The notes below the pieces were generated by a model. The model worked only from the letters and a program-made list of their open reading frames with translations, was not told the DNA's origin and ran no database searches. DNA of 64,000 nucleotides, taken from the NCBI RefSeq assembly GCF_963924675.1, contig NC_089239.1:28729818-28793817 (forward strand). The letters run 5' to 3'. Origin of the DNA: Phocoena phocoena. Its lineage: Eukaryota; Chordata; Mammalia; Artiodactyla; Phocoenidae. The position numbers and the translations under genes were made by a program. How positions within the stretch are numbered: the stretch's first letter is position 1; the number at the start of each line of letters is the position of its first letter. Positions 58,300 through 64,000 of the stretch are shown here, piece after piece.

Positions 58300-59450
58300 A
58301 AAGATTAAGGTAATTTTATAAGAAATTAAGTCCATTAATTTGAATTTATTTCAATTCAGATTTCTGGTTAGAACAGAAAGAGAAGGTTTGGGGATATAAT
58401 AAAAGATACTATTTCAAGGGACATTTTTGAACCTGTGAGATGTCAGAAAATTCAACATGTGATAATATTCACAGATTGATCGATTGGGGTTTTCCAAACT
58501 TCTTAGTCATATTTAACTATCCCAATGAAAAGCGGTATCCCAATGAAAAGCGGTATCAGACAAGGCTGACAATCAGCTGACAGCAAAGATCCTGGCAGCA
58601 GGCAGAGAAACCTTGTGATGAGCACTAGGGCACCTGCCCTGCTTGCCATGAAGGCGGCACGGCTACAAAACTCAGCCGGGTCAGGTGCCTTAGTCATAAA
58701 CCACTCCCACCTACAGACTGATACCTAGAGCATATTTTGAACCTTCACATATGCAATCCTTTGCCATTTGTTAGTAGTAACACTTTTGCTTACCTTGGTC
58801 CAAATATAAAATTTCTTGGCCACTATTTCTTTCCTCCATATGTCTATTATTCCTTCACTAGAGTGATACAGAATAGTTCTGCCATAAAGATGCTGCCACA
58901 GACCCTATTTACTAATGTTTTCCCTAAATGCAACTCTTTTGTTTGTTCTTCACTTTGTGGACTTCCAATTATTCAATGGCTCACAAAGCAAACAGGCTGT
59001 GTGGTCAGTATCTGAGTCTGTAATCTCACCCTGAAGGATTTACACAGATGTGTTAGCTCTATTATGAAACAAGACAACTCACTTTTTACATTTTGCAGTG
59101 GCTATCCCCAAGGGGATGGTGAAACTTTTAGAGGCACTTGGAAATGGAGGCACACACATCTCCCAGGAGAAGATTTAAGCATTTTGATCTATAGAGCCAT
59201 GAAAGACAATTGCAAGGGATCACACGTAATGTATCTAAGAAGATCTACTAAGCTCACCTTGCTCCCGTCTAGCCAGGGTCAAGGTTCTTAAAGACACATC
59301 TGCATCTTGAAATAGGGACATAGTGATAAAAACCAAAGTGCCAAGTGTGAGCCTCTGTTCCTCGTGTGGGCTGTATTCTCATTATCCAGACTTGCTGATT
59401 GGGACTCATTATATAAACAGGTGATTTACAGAAATGAAAAGCATGTGATT
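58300..59450. other. Unique sequence
   Basis: No gene recognised. Contains the perfect 18-base tandem pair at 58518-58553. Confidence 0.5.
58518..58553. repeat. Perfect 18-base tandem duplication
   Basis: The unit tatcccaatgaaaagcgg occurs twice with no spacer and no mismatch; a partial third unit (tatc) follows. Confidence 0.97.
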
Positions 59451-59455
59451 AAAAT

Positions 59456-59660
59456 GATATACAAAACAGAAATAGACCCACCGACACAGAAAACAAATTT
59501 ATGGTTACCAAAGGGGAAAGGAGCACAGGGAACTGTACTCAATATTTTGTAATAACCTTAAGAATTTGGAAAAGAATATATATATATGTAAACTGAATCA
59601 CTTTGCTCTATATCTGAAACTAACACAACACTGTAAATCAACTATACTTCGTTTTAAAAA
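59456..59660 (+). mobile_element. L1 3' end with internal deletion
   Basis: Starts acaaaacagaaatagaccca and gttaccaaaggggaaagg, then jumps to agcacagggaactgtactca. In the copies at 813-1406 and 56323-56619 about 95-100 bases lie between these landmarks. It resumes to cactgtaaatcaactatactt and a poor tail. TSD not clear. Confidence 0.85.
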
Positions 59661-59664
59661 GATG

Positions 59665-60235
59665 ATAATGCACATAAAGTTCTTACCTAGCTAAGTGCCT
59701 CTATAGCATGAGCTTGATAAAAGCTAAGCAAGAATAATTATTTCCAAAATCCTAATACGATATTAATATTAAGAGAGTCAAAGGGCTAAAACAGTGAAAA
59801 AAATATAAGTTAAAAAACGTATGAAGGGAGATCTAGAAAAGATCTGACAAAGAAAAGTTGTCACTGAAAACTCCTAAACTAGGAATGAGAATTGTAAGGA
59901 CAGAGGGGTCTTAGGATGGGTCAGTTTCCCATGCAGACAGGCACTTCCTCAAGTCGACGGCTTCTTTTCTCAGGCTGAGAAGCTGGAGACAGGGTCCTAG
60001 GGGATTTTGCATTCAGGGACTCTTGTTATATACCGGTAGGCCTTCCAACAACCACCCTGCCTAGCTCTCAAAGCCCTGCCTAGATGGATGACTAAGCCCA
60101 TCAGTACAACAGCCGTCTCCCTCTCAGCAGCCGTCACCTACGTGCTGTGGTCCAGGTAGTATTGGCAGGTACTGGACTCAGTTCTGGGGAAACAAAGCTG
60201 AACCAACTAGGAGACACCCCACACTTACTATACAA
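59665..60235. other. Unique sequence
   Basis: No gene or repeat recognised; somewhat GC-richer near 59920-60150. Confidence 0.5.
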
Positions 60236-60239
60236 GCTC

Positions 60240-60435
60240 CTGAGGTCGAGGCTGTTGACTGGACTCAAACTGCCTGTGACATTTACTAGAGGTAGAGTCT
60301 TAGGCAAGTTATTTTACCCCTTACTCCCCACTTCTGCTTTCTTAGAGATGATGATAATCGTAAATGCCTCTCCCACAGGGCTCAGTGAATATTAAATATG
60401 GAAACTTAGGTAAAGTACCTAAAACAATGACTGCC
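60240..60435 (+). mobile_element. MIR SINE fragment
   Basis: gactggactcaaactgcctg, gtcttaggcaagttatttta, ccccttactccccacttctg, agatgatgataatcgtaaat and taaagtacctaaaacaatga give almost the full MIR in forward order. Confidence 0.75.
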
Positions 60436-60734
60436 CCAGGGAAGCACTCAACTCAGGCTGGGCAGACTTACTCCACTGTGGAGAAAAGGGGTATGCAAGT
60501 GAGGATGAGGCAGTGAAACAGGGAATGTGGATGCTAAGAAGATGCATTGTACAGGGAAGAGGCATTGTGCTCAGCTATGCTCCATCTTCAAAGAAACCAC
60601 CAAATCAGGGAAAGAAAATTGCAGTAAATTATCATGCATGTGAGTACGTGTGTGCAGGCATGTGTGTGTTAAAAAAAAAAAAAGAAAGTGCATGGATGGG
60701 AGCCCAAGGTGCTGAAATTTATTGGTAGAACCTT

Positions 60735-61050
60735 TTTTAAAAATAAATAAATAAATAAATTTATTTCTGGTTGTGCTGGGTCTTCGTTGCTGCGCACAGG
60801 CTTTCTCTAGTTGCGGCGAGAGGGGGCTGCTCTTCATTGCGGTGCTCGTGCTTCTCATTGCGGTGGCTTTTCTTGTGGAGCACAGGCTCTAGGCGCACGG
60901 CTTCAGTAGTTGTGGCACATGGGCTCAGCAGTTGTGGTGCACGGGCTTAGTTGCTCTGCGGCATGTGGGATCTTCCCAGACCAGGGATCAAACCCATGTC
61001 CCCTGAATTGGCAGGCAGATTCTTAACCACTGCACCACCTGGGAAGTCCC
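60735..61050 (-). mobile_element. Long-form CHR-type SINE
   Basis: Reverse orientation: an aaataaataaat-type tail (60739-60763), the long 3' half (gcttctcattgcggtggctt, cttcagtagttgtggcacat) and the tRNA-like head ending gcaccacctgggaagtccc. TSD tattggtagaacctt at 60720-60734 versus tattggtagaatctt at 61051-61065, one mismatch. Same subtype as 50021-50370. Confidence 0.95.
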
Positions 61051-61065
61051 TATTGGTAGAATCTT

Positions 61066-61815
61066 ATCTACTGAGACTATGCTTAGCATTGTCGCAAACC
61101 TAGAAAAATCAGGAAAGCTTAAAATTGCAAATTTTATTATTCATTTCAAATTTTAAGAACGCCCATTCCACTTCAGGACACAGTGTGGATGTAATACGTC
61201 TGCACGCTTCTTTTTCAGGTATGTAATAACTTCCACTTGTAACTTGCTTTTAAACACTCAAGGCTTCCAAGGACACTACATAGTGCCAATAACAGTCCTG
61301 TTGAACTGTTTTATCGGACAATAATTTGGCATCCTGCTGGTGAAAACCAGCCATCAACCTCACAGTTAATTCACTGGGGAGTTGTGTTATTGCCTCATAA
61401 AATATCACTGCTGTATTATTATGAGTAACAGCTAGGTAAAGCTTTTTGGTATTTCCATTGTGATTTACCAAATATATATATTTAAAGGATATCTGACACC
61501 ATACCTAACACATATATATTTTTTTCTCTAGTAGGTTTAAAATAATGAAACCCCAAGTGGAGCTGGAGTTTATGCCTCCATTAAAGGTAATGAAGTTGTA
61601 AATGCTGGTCTTGCTAATGCTAATGAGTGGTTTACTAGAAATAAATTGCACTTAACTGCATTTAGAATGCAATCCACATAATCAGAAATGACTGGTAAAT
61701 TAGCACCAGTCAAAACCAGCAGCATACAGTAAGGATGGCAAATGAAAAAAAAAAACAAAGTTACTGTTAAATTTATGCATGCATATATGAAAAGACGAAA
61801 TCCTAAAATCTCAAG
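61066..61815. other. Unique AT-rich sequence
   Basis: No gene or repeat recognised. Confidence 0.5.
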
Positions 61816-61819
61816 TGCT

Positions 61820-62005
61820 ACAATGAGTCTAAGAAATCATTTACTTCATGCCCTTGCATTCACGAGAACAATGCAATTTTATCAGCTCTCCTGGCAATGC
61901 ATTCTGGGGGCTTAGGGCGTTGATAGAAGAATGTTCTTTTTTACGCCTAATCTAAATCCCCTCTGCTGTAATTTAAGCCAATCTCTGCTTTGCAGTCTCT
62001 CAGCA
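61820..62005 (-). mobile_element. L3/CR1-like ancient LINE fragment
   Basis: agaatgttctttttt-acgcctaatctaaatcccc, tctgctgtaatttaagccaa and the preceding aatcatttacttcatgccct follow the reversed 3' region of CR1/L3-type LINEs. Such copies predate placental mammals. Confidence 0.45.
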
Positions 62006-62009
62006 GAAG

Positions 62010-62846
62010 TAAACTTCAGTTCTTCACACCCTCCCTGAAAGCCCTTCCCACTATCTCTAATCCAACCAGCCCTTCCCAGCCTCACTCAGTTCCGTATTTG
62101 AATGATACAAATGATGGAATCACAGTATGTATGTTCCACACTATATAAAGGGTAGATTACAGAAATGTCAACAAACAGCTACTACTTTCTTTCACTCTTT
62201 AATTCCTTTGAATTTTAAAATATATTACTTAATTTTAAAAATAATTTGCTTCTGTTGTAATGTATGAAAGGCCACAGAAATGGTTTTGCTTTATGTTGTT
62301 GCTTATTAAGATCTAAATATTTGTTTTTGCTGTTCTTTTTTTTTAAATTTTGCAGATCCTACACATAAAGTGGATGGCTGAGAAATGTGCATATACAAAA
62401 GCAAATAGGAACAAAATAAGGGGCAAAGAAAAAGAAAAGGAAATAAAAATTTCCATTCTTCCTGAGAAATACTGGGTGATATTTTCAGATTTCCACCAGG
62501 CATTTTAAAAATTAATTAATTACAGTGGATTAATACACTTTTGCAACATTGACTCTCATGTGGGAACTTGTAACTCAAAAAACTTTAAAACATTTTTATT
62601 ATTTATTAAAATTTAGATAATGGTGAAGTTAAACTTACCAACAATCAATCTCTCTCTCTCTCATGATTCACATTCAATAAAATGCACGGAGTGTCTATTA
62701 TACACCACGAGCTTCTCAACAGCTTTTGTTTAAATGGAAGTCTGTGGGCCCTCCCCCGCCCCAGCCTGCATGCGAAGTAAATACCAAACAAAAGTGAGGG
62801 AAGCACAGAGGCAGGAGCTGGCGGAGTGATGGGAAGTGCATGAACA
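62010..62846. other. Unique sequence
   Basis: AT-rich up to 62730, then a C-rich patch (62748-62765). A short (TC)n run is at 62648-62661. No gene. Confidence 0.5.
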
Positions 62847-62855
62847 GGGTGGGGA

Positions 62856-64000
62856 GGGGGGGGAACGAGAGCCGTGTGGCTGACAGGGTCTTGGTGCTCC
62901 AGCCGGGTGTCAGGCCTGAGCCTCTGAGGTGGGAGAACCGAGTTCAGGTCACTGGTGCACCAGAGACCTCATGGCCCCTCATAATATCAATTGGCAAGAG
63001 CTTTCCCAGAGATCTCCGTCTCAATGCTAAGACCCAGCTCCACCTAACGACCAGCAAGCTCCAGTGATGGACGCCCCATGCCAAACAACTAGAAAGACAG
63101 GAACACGGCCCCACCCATTAGCAGAGAGGTTGCCTAAAATCATAACAAGGTCACAAACACCCAAAACACACCACTGGATGTGGTCCTGCCCATCAGAAAG
63201 ACAAGATCCAGCCTCATCCACCAGAACACAGGCACCAGTACCTTCTACCAGGAAGCCTACACAACCCACTCATCCAACCTTACCCACTGGGGGCAGACAC
63301 CAAAAACAATGGGAACTATGAACGTACAGCCTGTGAAAAGGAGACCCCAAACAGTAAGTTAAGCAAAATGGGAAGACAGAGAAATACACAGCAGATGAAG
63401 GAGCAAGGTAAAAACCCACCAGACCAAACAAATGAGGAGGAAACAGGCAGTCTATCTGAAAAAGAATTCAGAGTAATGATAGAAAAGATGATCCAAAATC
63501 TTGGAAATAGAATGGAGAAAATATAAGAAACACTTAACAAGGACCTAGAAGAACTATAGAGCAAACAAACAATGATGAACAACGCAATAAATGAAATTAA
63601 AAATTCCCTAGATGGAATCAATAGCAGAATAACTGAGGCAGAACAGATAAGTGACCTGAAAGATAAAATAGTGGAAATAACTACCACAGAGCAGAAAAAA
63701 GAAAAAAGAATTGAGGACAGTCTTAGAGACCTCAGGGATAACATTAAATGCACCAAAATTCCCAGAAGAACAAGAGAAAAAGAAAGGGTCAGAGAATATA
63801 TTTGAAGAGATTATAGTTGAAAACTTCCTTAACATGGGAAAGGAAATAGTCAACCAAGTCCAGAAGCAAAGAGAGTTCCATACAGGATAAATCCAAGGAG
63901 AAACACGCCAAGACACATATTAATCAAACTATCAAAAATTAAATACAAAAAAAAAATTAAAAGCAGCATGGGAAAAACAAAAACACACAAGGGAATCCCC
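62856..64000 (+). mobile_element. L1 5' region and ORF1, continuing past the window
   Basis: After a G-run the sequence is the cetartiodactyl L1 5' UTR (acgagagccgtgtggctgac, ccagagacctcatggcccct, caccagaacacaggcaccag), then ORF1 from 63368. The end ggaatcccc at 64000 is still inside ORF1, so ORF2 and the tail would lie downstream. Start of the element is estimated from the first recognisable 5' UTR base; no TSD could be seen from one end. Confidence 0.85.
63368..63805 (+). pseudogene. L1 ORF1 (RNA-binding chaperone) with stops and a deletion
   Basis: ORF1 protein normally forms trimers through an N-terminal coiled coil and coats L1 RNA. Here the frame starts MGRQRNTQQMKEQ, with coiled-coil-like INSRITEAEQISDLKDKIVE further on. 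In-frame stops replace Q at codon 53 (63524-63526) and K at codon 64 (63557-63559). The open stretch from 63572 runs to 63805, where a small deletion near 63762 (ccaaaattcccagaag) has shifted frame; the later text 63806-64000 is ORF1 in another frame. Not functional. Confidence 0.85.

Noticed and set aside
63316..63756. 146-codon minus-strand frame
   Set aside because: Antisense to L1 ORF1; the hydrophobic Ser/Leu/Phe text is what A-rich coiled-coil coding sequence gives when read backwards.
1..64000. CRISPR array, operon, phage or plasmid features
   Set aside because: No regularly spaced direct repeats with unique spacers, no dense coding; SINE/L1/MIR content shows mammalian nuclear DNA.

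Overview
This window is mammalian nuclear DNA, and the repeats point to a whale or dolphin (Cetacea). The best clue is a set of short tRNA-derived SINEs with a GGGCTTCCCTGGTGG-type head and a GC-rich body (gcggctgggcccgtgagccatgg), the CHR-type SINE of cetaceans and their relatives. There are also L1 copies of the cetartiodactyl type and a deep layer of older mammalian repeats (MIR, L2, L3/CR1-like, MaLR/MLT1-like LTRs, Tigger, HAL1/L1M). The composition is AT-rich and no open reading frame looks like a host gene. The longest ORFs are L1 remnants, antisense shadows of repeats, or frames running through microsatellites. I read it as an intergenic gene desert or the inside of a very large intron. 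I cannot exclude unrecognised non-coding exons or enhancers.

Layout. 1-5.6 kb: edge of a SINE, an L1 3' end with target-site duplication (TSD), a MIR, and two overlapping old L1 3' fragments separated by an internally deleted SINE. 5.6-15 kb: mostly unique AT-rich DNA with an L1 3' end, a MIR, microsatellites and old repeats. 15-19.4 kb: a young SINE, a MIR, an L1 mosaic in alternating orientations, a ~1 kb ancient repeat and an L1M/HAL1 3' end. 21.7-29 kb: old L1M/HAL1 5'/ORF1-like material with a nested young SINE. 29-37 kb: unique DNA, a Tigger MITE, an LTR-like piece, and a very young SINE next to a (CG)n(CA)n tract. 38.9-41.9 kb: the largest single element, a 5'-truncated L1 on the minus strand carrying a copy of a piece of its own ORF2 inside its 3' UTR. 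42-49.7 kb: MIR, L1M, MLT1-like and HAL1-like remnants and unique DNA. 49.7-51.2 kb: old L1 with a nested long-form SINE. 51-62.8 kb: unique DNA, MIRs, an LTR-like piece, a twin-primed L1 whose 3' junction is tandemly duplicated, a deleted L1 and a long-form SINE. 62.85-64 kb: the 5' region and broken ORF1 of an L1 that runs off the window.

No genes act together here. The story is retrotransposition history: several copies preserve readable insertion scars (TSDs, poly-A tails, 5' inversion, internal deletion, template-switch-like duplication). I found no new biological system. The most unusual structures are the L1 self-duplication at 39.1/39.6 kb and the duplicated L1 3' junction at 56.6 kb. 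Repeat family names are from recognition by eye, not from a library search, and boundaries of the older repeats are approximate.
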